A DNA stretch of 64,000 nt from Patiria miniata (GCF_015706575.1 NW_024037072.1:28831162-28895161); one strand, 5' to 3'. Counted from the stretch's first letter, positions 12,891-24,765 are shown. Notes: generated from the letters alone by a model not told the origin. Made by a program: numbers and translations.

Positions 12891-13882
12891 CAAATTTTAC
12901 TCGGCTTCCGAGAAATGTTTGCTCCTGAAACGATCTGAGACCGCGGTCTTTCGCGACGCCAAAATCGCCCCACGTCCGTGGAAAAATGTGGAGGGTGTCT
13001 TCCGCCGGATCGGACACATTTTCGTTGATTTTTTTTTTGTGACTTCGTTTAAGATCGCGATGTTTGAAGCAATGCATCGATCCTTCGTTGATCCCAGACA
13101 GGCCCCCGAAATTATAACGCAACACTGTGGCGGGCAGCGAACTCACAACGCTCAGCCTTGGTGGAAGCATGGAGCTGTATTAACACACGTTGGAAGCAAC
13201 AGAGCACTATACACGTCACATGCTTGTGCTTCAAATCATGCAAATAGCGAGCACCGTAGACCCAACCTCGTTTCCAGGGTGTGGAGCAGGCTGCAGTACG
13301 CGTTGCCATCGAAAGTTTTGCATAGCCCGGAAATACTACGCAGTGTAGACTTTCGATTGGTCAGACCGCGCAAGGCATACTTAATGTGTAGTCCTTCTGA
13401 GTATTCGTTGCACTCGGCGCAGGGGCGGCAAGCGAAGCCTATGAAAGAATAGGGGCACTTGGTGGCCACGCACCATGGAGAAAAAATATTTTACCAAGGT
13501 CACCCCATAACACAATTTGGTGAACGCTTTTGCAGAACGGCTGAGTAGAACACATGTACGGAACCCCTACGTTGACCTCGCTGACCTCGCACAGTCTAGA
13601 CACGCAGAGAAGCCAGCACAGGGGGCGGTCAGGCAGTCAACGTGAAAGCGCACACGACGGCAAATTCCTGCGAAAAACGCAGTCACGAAAAATAGACGAA
13701 AAGGATCGCCGGTCCGTACGGGAAAATCAGGACGACCCGAAGTGTCCGACCCGGCGGAAGACACCCTCCGTATTTTTCCACGGACGTGGAGCAATTTTCG
13801 CGCAGCGGGAGCCCGCGGTCTCGGATCCTTTCATGAGCAAACATCGTCTCGGAGGCCAAGTTAAACTCTCTCTTATATATAT
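12880..13882. mobile_element. ~1-kb element with ~190-bp imperfect inverted arms
   Basis: The left arm (about 12880-13070) and right arm (about 13690-13882) are inverted copies. They share TATATAAGAG at the rim, GAGACCGCGG, CCACGTCCGTGGAAAAAT and GGGTGTCTTCCGCCGG. They have drifted to roughly three-quarters identity by eye. The centre is GC-richer and has no convincing protein. It is best read as a non-autonomous DNA transposon; its superfamily is unclear. Confidence 0.55.
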
Positions 13883-14351
13883 GGTAGCAGACCAGTAAAT
13901 AAACTTCCATAGACCCCAATGGTAAATGCTCCCACTTCAAAAAATCGGGAAAAATACTCACAACTCTCCAAGGTGTTCGAGACACACATCAAATTAAAAC
14001 TTATTTCATCATCTTTCATTTTCTTTTCAATTTTCGGGGGGTCAACTGATGACTTTTAGGAGAAATTTCCATCTGAAGATGATCACCCCTGAAAATAGTC
14101 CTGAAGCCCATCGCCATTTTGAAAAACGATGCCTACACTCCATTGCAAAGTAGAGCGCTTTTAGGGTCCAAATTACATCCAAATTACACAGAACTGCAAG
14201 CTCCAAGTCCTGTGCACGGTTTCCACCGATATTTTTTACAAACCCTCAAGTTCATGGCCCACAGCATGCTCAAATACCGAAGATTTTGAGGGCATGCAAA
14301 TCGTGATTTGGCCGGCGCAGGCAATTTTTGACCGATTTACTGGTCTGCACC
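13883..14351. mobile_element. 469-bp MITE, copy 1 (GGTAGCAGACCAG ends)
   Basis: It starts GGTAGCAGACCAGTAAA and ends TTTACTGGTCTGCACC, giving short inverted ends, with TA-rich flanks (ATATAT and CTATAG). A nearly identical copy of the same length sits at 15194-15662, and a diverged one at 62034-62482. Confidence 0.65.
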
Positions 14352-14353
14352 CT

Positions 14354-15190
14354 ATAGAGAAGCGAGGTTTTGAAAAAATTTTCCAAACCACTTGTACGGC
14401 ACGAGGAAGGATGGATGACTCATATTTCATCACAAAATTGCGAGAAAAAAAATCTCTGACTGCGATTTCTGGCCTGAAAACAAGCCCTCTGTTTGCGGCT
14501 ACCTTACTGTAGGGCGCCCCCAACGGGCGTGAATTGAGTTTTTGCTCTTTCCGACCCCAAATTACCCCCCCCCCCCCTTGTTCGCTCGAAATTGCTGTGA
14601 TCGGAGGACGGTCCATCGGCCCTATTCAGATTTTGGGCGCATTTGTTGCGGAACCGCCATTGGTGACCCCTTTTGAAACGCTGCCCCCCCCCCCCCAGGT
14701 TCCGCCCCCTGAAAAAAAACCACTCCGCAAACATTTGACAACAAACGGGGGAAGGCGCCATTTTGAAACTATAGAGAAGCGAGGTTTTGAAAAATTTCTC
14801 CAAACCACTTGTACGGCACGAGGAAGGATGGATGACTCATATTTCATCAAAAAATTGCGAGAAAAAAAATCTCTGACTGCGATTTCTGGCCTGAAAACAA
14901 GCCCTCTGTTTGCGGCTACCTTACTGTAGGGCGCCCCCAACGGGCGTGAATTGAGTTTTTGCTCTTTCCGACCCCAAATTACCCCCCCCCCCCCCTCCTT
15001 GTTCGCTCGAAATTGCTGTGATCGGAGGACGGTCCATCGGCCCTATTCAGATTTTGGGCGCATTTGTTGCGGAACCGCCATTGGTGACCCCTTTTGAAAC
15101 GCTGCCCCCCCCCCCCAGGTTCCGCCCCCTGAAAAAAAGCCACTCCGCAAACATTTGACAACAAACGGGGGAAGGCGCCATTTTGAAACT
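14354..15190. repeat. Tandem pair of ~418-bp units
   Basis: Two near-identical units, 14354-14770 and 14771-15190, each begin ATAGAGAAGCGAGG and end CGCCATTTTGAAACT. Each holds two C runs. The pair is bracketed exactly by the two 469-bp MITE copies. Open frames here only reflect repeat composition. Confidence 0.75.
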
Positions 15191-15193
15191 ATA

Positions 15194-15662
15194 GGTAGCA
15201 GACCAGTAAATAAACTTCCATAGACCCCAATGGTAAATGCTCCCACTTCAAAAAATCGGGAAAAATACTCACAACTCTCCAAGGTGTTCGAGACACACAT
15301 CAAATTAAAACTTATTTCATCATCTTTCATTTTCTTTTCAATTTTCGGGGGGTCAACTGATGACTTTTAGGAGAAATTTCCATCTGAAGATGATCACCCC
15401 TGAAAATAGTCCTGAAGCCCATCGCCATTTTGAAAAACGATGCCTACACTCCATTGCAAAGTAGAGCGCTTTTAGGGTCCAAATTACATCCAAATTACAC
15501 AGAACTGCAAGCTCCAAGTCCTGTGCACGGTTTCCACCGATATTTTTTACAAACCCTCAAGTTCATGGCCCACAGCATACTCAAATACCGAAGATTTTGA
15601 GGGCATGCAAATCGTGATTTGGCCGGCGCAGGCAATTTTTGACCGATTTACTGGTCTGCACC
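15194..15662. mobile_element. 469-bp MITE, copy 2
   Basis: Same length and ends as the copy at 13883-14351, with only a handful of differences, so the two are recent products of transposition or duplication. At its right edge the homology with the upstream region of genes 2 and 3 resumes (ATATACGTCAA). Confidence 0.65.
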
Positions 15663-15815
15663 CATATAGATATACGTCAATACGCCTTCTTATACAGCTC
15701 AATATGAGAGAAAGAATAACGTTAGTGTCGATACTGCTGTTTAGCATGGGAAACTACACGTGGGTGCTTGCACTACCGGCGTGTATGTGATCACACCATC
15801 ACACCATCACACCAT

Positions 15816-16380
15816 CATGGGCGTCGCAAGGATTTTTTTTCTGGGGAAAGAACATTTTCCCCAAAAATCCTTGCACTTTCTCTAGCATATTCTCAATTTA
15901 TATATTTTTTTTATATAAGATAGGCGGGGGACATTCACCGACCCACCCCCATTGATGACACCCCTGCAGACGGCCATTGCGTTAAACGTGTATTAAGTAA
16001 ATAGCAAATCACCTCTATTCTTCTGCGTCTTCTTTCTTTTCATTCACTTTTTTTGGGGGGGGGGGGTTTCCCCCCCCTTGCCCAATCCTGGCGACGCCAA
16101 TCATGGGCGTCGCCAGGATTTTTTCTAGAGGGGGGCAAAACATATTTTTCCCCAAAAATTCATGTATTTCTCAACATATTCTCGATTTATCAGTTTTAGA
16201 GGGGGGCAGGGACATTTTGCCCCCCCCCCCACCCCATTAAATTAATACCACTATGAATTCGCGCCTCTTTTCCTTTTCCTTTTTCTCTTTTTTTTCTTCC
16301 TTTTTTTTTATTTTGCTTTTCCAGGGGGGGGAAGTGCCCCCTTGCCACCCCCCCCCCCCCCTCGCGACGCCCACGACGCC
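15816..16380. mobile_element. Two abutting hAT-type MITEs (GGGCGTCGCCAGGAT ends)
   Basis: The first runs from ATGGGCGTCGCAAGGAT at about 15818 to ATCCTGGCGACGCC at about 16098. The second runs from ATGGGCGTCGCCAGGAT at about 16102 to TCGCGACGCCCAC near 16373. Both contain long G/C runs, GGGACATT and CCCCAAAAAT blocks, like the elements at 23796-24085 and 40468-40758. The first is preceded by three CACACCATCA-type repeats. No coding capacity. Confidence 0.65.
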
Positions 16381-16406
16381 AATGCACTGCACTCTATACA
16401 TGTAAT

Positions 16407-16472
16407 AGCAGAAAAGCAGATTGAACGTTTTGCTAAAATGCATTTTTCTACTTTTTTGCTTTTCTGCTACAA
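16407..16472. repeat. 66-bp palindromic micro-element
   Basis: It starts GTAGCAGAAAAGCAG-like (here TAATAGCAGAAAAGCAG) and ends CTTTTCTGCTAC, with TGCATTTT inside. The same unit sits in inverted orientation at 30042-30106 and 44763-44827, and a related one near 17125-17175. It looks like a tiny foldback or MITE. Confidence 0.5.
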
Positions 16473-16479
16473 GAAAAGC

Positions 16480-18055
16480 AGATTTTACTTTTTTTCCGAA
16501 ATTGGCCATTCAAAAATGAATTCGTTTGTACAATATATTGTAATATAAGTCGGCAATTACTAAAACGGCGGAAATTGTCTCCAGAAACATCACAAAAAGT
16601 GTCTTTTTAGAGTTTTCAGTTTCATATCTCAACTTCTGCTTAACGTATGAATTCAGTTCTTTCGCCCAAATAAAGTAATTATTCCTCTCAATAACAGTAC
16701 TGTACTACAAAGTTCTTATAAAGTTCCGTGGTTAAGATGGTCAGTTATGTCAATTTTGCTGTGCGAACGTCACTTTTTGCTCAATTCTGAGAACGCAATG
16801 AGGTCTCTACATGGTCGTTACACAGCAACCATTCGGCCGATTTTTTTAGTTCGTGTGTTAAAAAAGACTTTGGTCCCCTACAAAAAAAACGATGTAAAAA
16901 TCGCGATGATTGATCACTTTTTTCTACCGTACTTGGTATATGCTGAATCCAAATAGCAAATCAGAATGGTCTTTTGAGACCCCATTAAGCTAGACGACCA
17001 AGGCATGCAACGTTTTCCGTCAGCGATGTCCACGTTAAATAAGATCTCCTTTTCAAAAAAAGAGGTAAATTCACTCTTTTAAAATTCACCACCGTAAACA
17101 AGAGCGTTCTGTCTGCTTTCTTGGATGGCAGAAAAGCAGAAAAGTGAACTTGTCCATCAAATCGTTCAATCTGAGTTTCTAATAGCGGAAGAGCACATGT
17201 CCACCTTTGGACCACACAGACAAAAACGTTCGATCTGTTGTCTCGAAAAGCAGCTGGGCCTTAGTAGACAAATTGATTTGTTCAAAATGTTTGATTGGCT
17301 TTACTGGTAGTAGTAATAGCAGATGACGCCACGGTATACAAAGACACATTACCCTGACAAAAGCTGCTCGTATCAGGTAGACGATGTTTATTCTGAATAT
17401 GCAGTGCATGTACATAATCTGTAATTTTTGAAAAGTCTGTGGACGGTTCCCAAAACAGGCAAAAGCTATATAGTCATTAGCACTATTATACTAATATCGC
17501 CTTTGTATTACTGCTGGAGGAATCTGAAGCGTTCATTTAAATCACTAAAAGAACATTTTGAGTGCTTTTCCTCACTGTTTGCCTTATTTTCCTGTGGTTT
17601 AACCAACTACAAAATATCTACGCGATTGGAATACGAAAAACAAAAATTCTTGTTTACCGAGCACTGGCAGAGACCCCAACGAAACGGTGTCCCATATCTC
17701 TATGCGCCGTGTAGAGTTTTAATCTTACCATGTACCAACATTTTCCAAAATTACAAAACAAACCAACTTTGGAGAATAAATTATGCTCTTTGGTTACAAA
17801 TTAATAACAGATGAAAGCAAAACATTTAAATTGTCCTGACTCCGTGGTAGCGTTTATAACTAGCCGGTTCTGAACAGTTTTCGGCGGTGTTTTAAACGGT
17901 GACTTAAAACCACCCACGTGATGAGCTCTTGACCAATAGGAATGAAATTGTAACACAGTCCTTCTTTGAAGTCTGTTCACAGTGAATAACGAAATTAGAT
18001 CTACTGATCAAACACATTTAATGCAACTAAATCTTTCTGTTCCTGGCACTTTCTT
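16480..18055. other. Intergenic region, 3' flank of gene 2 unit
   Basis: No coding region is supported. From about 17328 on, the sequence matches the flanks at 31185 and 45905 (TTACCCTGACAAAAGCT.CTCGTATCAGGTAGACGAT), which lie equally far downstream of genes 3 and 4. This marks the start of the repeating unit that contains gene 2. Confidence 0.55.
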
Positions 18056-18057
18056 TT

Positions 18058-18322
18058 AAAGGTAAAGGTAAAGATCCCATAGCCATTACTGGCCGTAGGG
18101 GCAGTGGGATGTTAGAGGTCCACCGTGTCTTAGGCGCGGCATATGAGTGGCGGGGCCCAGTCCTCTCCTCTCGCCGTCTTACCTTCCCTGAACGAATCAG
18201 GTACCCATTTTACTGTTGGGTCGTCAGAGAGAGTTTTCCAGTTTTTTGTTCGAATGGGATTCGAACCGCCAACCTTCCACTCCGTAGCTCCACGCTCTAA
18301 CCGCTTGGCTACGAGGCCCCCC
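18058..18322 (-). mobile_element. tRNA-derived SINE
   Basis: Read on the minus strand it begins GGGGGCCTCGTAGCCAAGCG with an A-box-like TAGCCAAGCGGTTAGAGC, then a B box GGTTCGAATCC, followed by a unique body and a 3' tail of CTTTACCTTTACCT. This is the usual plan of a tRNA-headed SINE. It is missing from the matching places in the gene 3 and gene 4 units, so it inserted into unit 2 alone. Confidence 0.8.
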
Positions 18323-18821
18323 TAACTTAACTTACTTTTACCCTAACCTCTAAAATTCTTGATCAACAATTTACTCTGCGAAATGTAAAAACCTGCATCC
18401 TCCGTAAGTTAGTTCTATTAAAATTGATTTATATATATACAATTTATTGGAATCCAAATATACCAGTAAGAAGCACTTACATCATATTGACAAAACTGAA
18501 GTCTAGCTAAGCACATTCTCTATATTCAATGTTATGATAGCTTCTCTATAGGTAAATGCATCCATGCAGTAAGAGAACCTTTCGTTATCACCGAGTACTT
18601 AAGATTAAAACACAGGGCATGAACTGATCTGTTAGGCAGGGTGACCGTAAGGTATTGGCAAAATGCACTTCAAAAATCTGCTAGATTTAACAAAATCTTC
18701 TAAATCACCAAAATACATTATAAATGTATCGGCAGCGTTTGTACGCCAGGCAGGGGACGGATCCTGGACCTCCGAAGTATGAGAAATGAATCCCCGGTAA
18801 GCGATGGACTGGACTGACACA

Positions 18822-19500
18822 AGATGTTACACACACTGTGCATTGCTCCAAAGCTTTATTACTCCACAATCAAACACATTCGTTCGTCGTTGAATAAACA
18901 CCCCATAAATCAATCTAAAACCAAAGTCTCAATTAATAACAGGTATGGTACATTTTATCATACAATAACCACAACAATTATACAATCAGAAACTTATAAG
19001 GTACCCGCGAGCAACACGCGGAAGCAAGTGAGCGCGATAATCGAGCACGCGCGAGACTGTTTGGCGAGCACCCTCGCGATCACACGCGAAGTTCGAGCGG
19101 CACTGTACCATGTGCACAGAGCCACAGACAGACAGCACGTACACAACATGTTACGTGCAATCGCTGCATTCCAAAAGGTCACACACAATAGCGTCAAAAA
19201 CCGCAAAATACTGTCACAAAGACATATAGAATACACTGAAATCCTACCCACCCCGACACCAAGGGGTGGGCAGGAGTTCCTTCTGGTCACGAAACAAGGC
19301 TGGAGTCTCCAGACTCAGGTTTTGAGTGTCGTTTGCTGCCAGAAAAAGTACTCTATTCATTCAGCTTCAGCCATCATGTAAAAAGAGGACAAGCTCCCGC
19401 GAAACCAAATAACACGATAGGCTAGTTTATATATCCGTGCGCGGGAAAATGTACAATAATCACTACTTAACTTAAGTCATGAATCAATATTAGGAAAACG
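18822..19500 (-). other. Possible solo LTR (fossil)
   Basis: On the minus strand a TATATAAAC box (about 19424-19434) is followed ~560 bp later by an AATAAA signal (18857-18862) and a GTGTAACA end. This promoter-to-poly(A) spacing is what an LTR would show. No internal region, primer site or clear target duplication is seen, so the call is weak and the borders are approximate. A 185-residue open frame on the plus strand has no recognisable domain. Confidence 0.25.
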
Positions 19501-19669
19501 ATTCAATATAATTCATAAAACAAAACTGGATAGTTATCCCTACCCAAATGTGTGTAAACTTGGAAAAAGTGGTAAACTAACTTCTTTCCCTACAGGCGCG
19601 GCAACTTTATGAGGTATGCAGTAAGCAACCTACTCGTTGCTACGCAACATAACAAAGTAAAGGTGAAAT

Positions 19670-20396
19670 TAGTCTGGTTCCCAGACCAAAAGATTCTGAC
19701 TATTCCTGATGAATCTTAGGTCCGGTAGCCTCCGGTAATACATTGTATTACAATTTACATCACGTGACTAAACCGGGAGGAATTCCTCCTTTTTCCGAAA
19801 ATGTCCGAAGTTTGCCGAATTCATTTCGTCGACAATCGGATAGCGCCCGAGTATTTCCGAGTATAATATAGGTTTAACTAACTGCTAATTGATTTTTAAA
19901 AACTTTTTAAAATGAGTTGATCATTAGTATGCATTGCTTTCATTTAGAAAGCTTGAAGTTCAACGACGATTTTGTGCATCAAGTATACCCGGATCGTACG
20001 GGCGAACGTTTTGCAGCGTCATGTACTAAAGTTTGAATTTGACGACCGTTACCGAGATTTTCCAAAACTCGGTCTTCATTCGGCTCCGCCGGCTAACAGT
20101 GCTATTTGGGTGCCTAATTTTGAAGATTCCAGGTCAAAATTAGTCAACGTTTTCTTACAGAAATATCAAACTGTATTATCATACTAATTGTATGATATAT
20201 GAAGCAAGTGATATATTTTAAAAATTTGATCAGAACAATAAAAGCTTCAAGTGATAAAGCGAATTCGGAAACGAAGCCGAGCTTTGAAAAAGGGTCGTCA
20301 ATGTCGTCATGTTTATTTTAAGCCACGGAGGCTGCCTGACCTACAATTTAGACGTGTGGAAGTCGGAGAAAATTGTCAGGTCGGGGAACCAGACTA
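19670..20396. mobile_element. 727-bp MITE with 9-bp target duplication
   Basis: The ends are TAGTCTGGTTCCCAGACC and GGTCGGGGAACCAGACTA. Perfect 9-bp direct repeats AGGTGAAAT flank it (19661-19669 and 20397-20405). A 9-bp duplication is the habit of Mutator-like elements. A much shorter relative with TAGACTGGTTCCCTGACC ends lies at 51169-51255. Non-coding. Confidence 0.75.
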
Positions 20397-21189
20397 AGGT
20401 GAAATGAACTTCAGAACGTATGCAGATCCCCCACATAAACACTTATACTCACATGCAAATGTTATAAAATCGTAATTTTCCTCAGTTAAAAAAACCCATT
20501 AAATTGCAATTATTATATTTTTTTTTATTTGCACGTATCTAGCCTGGCTTGTGCTCAGTAACTGTGTACAAATTCACGTCAGGGAACTCAAATTTAAGCT
20601 TTTTGAGAAAAAAACTGATCAACTATATTTTTCAAAACTGCCATATTTTTTGTAACATCACCGATTTCACAGAATTCTGCTAGAAATCCGCTAAAAAGTT
20701 CATTCTGCTAAACTTTCTGTCAAACTCGTGTTTTTCGGAAGAATTCTGTCAAATTTAGCCGAACTTTTGCTAAAACGGTCACCCTGCTGGTAGGTTCTTA
20801 TACAAGCGATGCATCAAGAATACACGGGAATATATTCCCATGCATTCTTAATGCATTGCTTGCATGTGCCCCTTCTAGTTTGCGATGCTTGCCTACCGCA
20901 CGCATGCACAAGTTCGAATTTTATTAGCGAACGGGTCTGTGCATTGGATCACAGAGGCCTACAATCCTCACGTCTTATATATAACTGCAAAATGTGTAAC
21001 AGCTAGAATAAGTCTCAACAAACGGACGATTGACAGTGAATGAAGCACTCTCCATAAATTCCGGTTCACTGCCTGTGTTTCGGTCGTCAAACAAACATAA
21101 CTGGTATCTTTCTCACGAGCGAATGCCATGTCAGAGATGCGGAAACTAATTGGCAAAAATATAGCTCTTCAAAACCGGCCAGTAATTGC

Positions 21190-21480
21190 GTGCCCATTTT
21201 CAGGTCGCATTGTAGGGTTTGGGGGCTTGGTTTTCATATTCCTCGTTCATATCATAACTCCCTTTACCATTTGGAAATGGTAACTGAAACAAATTATCCG
21301 AAAATTAACGGCCAGTTTTGGTTTCATCTCGAGGGGGGCACATTTATGCGCGAGGGGGCACATAATGTCCGCAAGAGGGTCACTTGGGTAAAACTGGGGG
21401 CAAGTGCCCCCTGCCCCCTCCCCCCCCCCCCCCGCTTCCACCGCCCCTGTCCTCACAATATTCTGTCCTCACAATATTAC
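21190..21480. repeat. G/C-run MITE remnant in the 3' flank of gene 2
   Basis: A GAGGGGGGCAC tract and a C run end at CCACCGCCCCTG (about 21440-21451), the inverse of a CAGGGGCGG hAT-type end. The other end is not clear. A 15-bp direct repeat TGTCCTCACAATATT follows at 21450-21480. No gene is supported. Confidence 0.4.
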
Positions 21481-21564
21481 TTAACTTAAAGTTGCTTAAC
21501 AAAACCGTTCCTGTTCCGAAATAGATCGACAGTTTAATCCAGTCAGATTCACTTTGGATTTCAC

Positions 21565-24500
21565 TTATCGCTTTGATGAAGTGGTGATATTGACAAGCCA
21601 CATGCCAAATTCCTTGAATTTGCTCAGTTTCGCTGGGTGACCTCGTATATTAGCGGCATGCATGACTACTGTGGAGTGGTTCTGCTTTTGCCACGATGGG
21701 TCGAAAAATGTTGATCCCCATGGAAACAGGTCCTCGTCTAGTATCGTGATATTCACATGTACGGGTTTATCAGCCGTTAACAGTCCGTTCATTACATTTT
21801 GATCAGTCGGGAATTTTCCTTTTTTCTTGTTGTTATCCAAAAGTTCGACCCACGTCCTTACGAACTGGATGGTCGCATTGGTCGGTTTCAGGTAAATGAA
21901 GCCAGAGCAGAAATGCGTTTTGCTAATTATCCTGGTTTTAGAGAAGCTTCTGAGACTTATGTCAAAGTCTCCCTGAAAGTATGGAAAGGGGTCCCGAAAC
22001 CAAAACGTGTCCGAATCGGAAAACAGAACCTCCAGGCCTTGCTCTAATAAAGTCAAAATGTAGGCCTGGCGTTTGTTCATAATCCCGTAGTAGTGACTGC
22101 CAAGACGACGAGAGGGCTCTATTTCATCCATTTCCCCCGAGTTGGTTTTCTGAACATAAATTGCAGGGTCACCCTTGGCATACTTGAGCAACAGATCGTA
22201 AGCCTTCTGATCCTCTGCGATGACTGTGGTGTTGACGCAAGCTCCAATCCGCTTGACACTCTCCAGCATGTTCAGCGCGATATCCACGAAGGCGAGATTT
22301 GCCGTAGTCAGCATAACCACGCCGGGTCTCTTCTTGATGTCAGCCAATGTGCAATTGGATAGTTGTCCACGGATCGGCATTAGCAGTTCCCCATTCTGGC
22401 GAACAAAAGCCGATTTGTTAAATACTTCTCTTGTGCCGGTTGGTTCGCAATCACATTGTTTTTCAGCGCTCAACTTCCCGACAGGTTTAAGCACAACGGT
22501 GGATATGTGAGAGTAATCTGCAAATTAAAGAATTAAAAAAAAATCAAAGAAAGCTTGTTATTCGTATACACGAGTTACAAGCTCAGTGCCCCTGGCCTAA
22601 AGTAAGCCCACTAAGTCACATGCATTACCACCGCACAAGTACATAATTTTATCCTCAGCACACTGTAGGTCCCTTGACGTAAATGTGTAACTTTGGCTCG
22701 AGTGCATGTACTCCGTATGACACGTTATAATCCGGGTTTATTTTCCCTGCTTAATTTAATTCGTTAAATTCTGTGCAGTTTCATTACTTTCATGTCCCAA
22801 ATTCTTCAGCTCTAGTTGCGTTTGTGTCCAGTTTGCATTGGACCGAGACAAGATCGAAAGCTGACTTCAGAGCAAGTCGGGACCGAGGTCTTATTCATCC
22901 GTGTCCTTTACCAGGACTGTTTCACCCGAGGAATTCAAACGAAAGTTTGAATTTATAAAAAAAAAAGCTTTACCGCGAAACTTTTAGAAAAAGCGCAGTG
23001 TGTGGAACAATAGCTTCTATGCCTCCGCCGAAGGCACAAGTATAGAGATGGACCTTACTGCCACGGCAGAAAAACGCTTTTGAAATTGTGGGGCACGATG
23101 TGCGAAGCCAGACATCATTTGAAAAAGCGAAAGAAACATTCTTGAGAACCTATTTGCTAAGAGTGAAACAAATTAGGTTTCAGTCATCAGGTGAAGCGTG
23201 AGTCTATAGTCGGAGTTGTAATCGAGACAATCACAAGTCAATCGTGACGGGTTTTAAAAAAGTTCAAAGCAAGCAAAGTCACAATTCAATTCAAAGAGGT
23301 TGAATTCCACAGGAATACATGTATTTTGATAAGCTTTTTGACTTGGCTTGAGACTGGATGACTTGGGACTGACTTCCGATTACTTTGTTATGGTGTGATG
23401 ACCAGAATCCAGCTAGAAAGATGTCTCCCTTTTGTTCTCTCATTGTTGTTTTTTTCCATATCTAGCAACAGGATCAGACTCTGCTCATCAGTTTGATATG
23501 TCAGTAAATTTGACATTTAAAAATATTGTATACGTATTAACCTGCTATGTTGACAGCGAGTCAAACAATCAATCTTGTTCCACTGCCATGCCTTTATAGG
23601 CCTTTATACACGGGCTAGTCAACAACAGTCAGATCACATTTCTTGTAAACAATAGTGAAATTCCATCAACAGACAAAAACAGTAAGGCAATTCTGCTGTA
23701 GGTAAACAGTATGCTACTGGCCTTTTAAAAAACAGTCACCTGATTAATTTCGACTTTTGGAATGGCTTTGTTTGGATTTACCGGCCAGAGAGGGGCATGG
23801 GCGTCGCCAGAATTGTTGGGGGGGGGGGGGGGGGGTTAAAGCACGTTTTTCCCCAAAATCTTGGTACTTTCTGTAGCATATTCTCAATTGATTTTTTTTT
23901 CGAGGGTGGGCGCAGGACATTTACCCACTCCACCGCAATGACATCCCTGCAGACGCCCATATTGCTGTGTATTAAATTAATAGTAACAATTACTTCACAC
24001 CTCTTCTTTTTTTTTCTTCTTCTTTTTTTTGCTTTTCCGGGGGGGGGGGGGGGGGGGGGCTTGCCCCATCCTGGCGACGCCCATCGAGAGGGGTTATTTG
24101 GCTACAACTTTTGACTGGCCTATTGATCTCAATATTACAAGAAAAGGGGTGGCCATTATTTGGGCCTACTTATTATGACTCATTTTTAATTCTATTTTAC
24201 GTTTTCGTTTCTGTTTGTTTTGGTCGTTGTTCCCCTCACAGTAATGACGTTGGTCACAAACGATTACTGAAGGCAAAAGGTAAAGGGAGCAGGAAACTAC
24301 CACTCTAGTATAATATCATACAAGCAATTTAGAAAGAGTGAAAACAAACTTTAACAACCACAACAGCGTGACAATGGTAATCACGGCTGATTTCCAAACC
24401 AGGAGTTGTCGCATCCAAATCTACAGTTTTATGGAGAAACAATTTCCCTTTTCTCTCTACCTTTACATGTCAGTAATATTGCAAATAATTGTTTTCTTTA

Positions 24501-24611
24501 CATGTCCGTACTATGATTAATTAATGTAAAACCACACTTACTGATGATGAATAGTGTGAAGGCCGCAGACTGAACGAAGAACAGGACTTTAAAGACGTGA
24601 TCGGAAGCCAT
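21565..24611 (-). CDS. Gene 2: GT77-like type II membrane glycosyltransferase
   Basis: Two exons, join of 21565-22517 and 24542-24611 on the minus strand, giving 340 residues. Exon 1 ends at GTAAGT; exon 2 follows TTCTTTAATTTGCAG and the split codon makes Asn24. Residues 1-6 are cytosolic and 7-23 form the anchor (FKVLFFVQSAAFTLFII). A short Cys-bearing stem (CDCEPTG) precedes the Nucleotid_trans domain at about 86-331, with DSD at 191-193 (SDSDTFWFRDPF) and the terminal VVMHAAN..GHPAKL..FKEFGMW block. N-glycosylation sequons are at 57, 78, 119, 237, 279, 303 and 333, fitting a lumenal domain. Family knowledge: GT-A-like, metal-dependent, retaining transferases such as plant RGXT enzymes; the substrate here is not known. 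The intron is 2.0 kb, the shortest of the four, and carries one hAT-type MITE. Confidence 0.88.
23796..24085. mobile_element. hAT-type MITE, gene 2 intron
   Basis: The ends are ATGGGCGTCGCCAG and CTGGCGACGCCCAT. Perfect 8-bp direct repeats GAGAGGGG flank it (23788-23795, 24086-24093), which is diagnostic of hAT-type integration. It carries a G run of about 17 and another of about 19. The duplicated copy sits at 40468-40758. Confidence 0.8.
24542..24611 (-). CDS. Gene 2 exon 1 (cytosolic tail and signal anchor)
   Basis: 70 nt, ATG at 24611-24609, donor GTAAGT at 24541-24536. It differs from gene 1 by Ile to Val in the anchor (FFIQ to FFVQ). Confidence 0.87.
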
Positions 24612-24765
24612 CTTGAGTGACCCGTTCAGATCATAACCAGTGGTGGAACCGCAACTGAATTACCAATGAACGCCAAATGACAAGGAAAAAGCCGTGAGCA
24701 GCTGAAGGATTTGCACCCACAAGGTCGGCTTATACGGTGCAAACATACAGCTAAACATGCCTATA
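24612..24765 (-). promoter_or_regulatory. Conserved 5' flank of gene 2
   Basis: About 150 bp are nearly identical to the flank of gene 3 and clearly related to gene 1. A TATA-like GTATAAG lies ~120 nt before the ATG, but gene 3 has GTGTAAG there, so it may not matter. A CCAAT word is at about 24661. Both are suggestions only. Confidence 0.35.

Larger units (their letters stand above)
18637..20786. mobile_element. 2.15-kb hAT-like non-autonomous element, composite
   Basis: The ends are CAGGGTGACCGT and ACGGTCACCCTG. The flanks are CTGTTAGG (18629-18636) and CTGGTAGG (20787-20794), an 8-bp duplication with one change. The empty site CTGGTAGG is seen at the matching positions of units 3 and 4 (about 32475 and 46869). 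Such 8-bp duplications with CAGGG ends point to the hAT superfamily. No transposase is visible. Two other insertions lie within it, at 18822-19500 and 19670-20396. Confidence 0.72.

Noticed and set aside
12919-13452. 177-codon open frame as a gene
   Set aside because: It runs through the inverted arm of a MITE-like element and continues into unrelated sequence; there is no recognisable protein motif.
18824-19381. 185-codon open frame as a host gene
   Set aside because: No domain, odd composition, not present in the paralogous units, and it overlaps LTR-like signals on the other strand.
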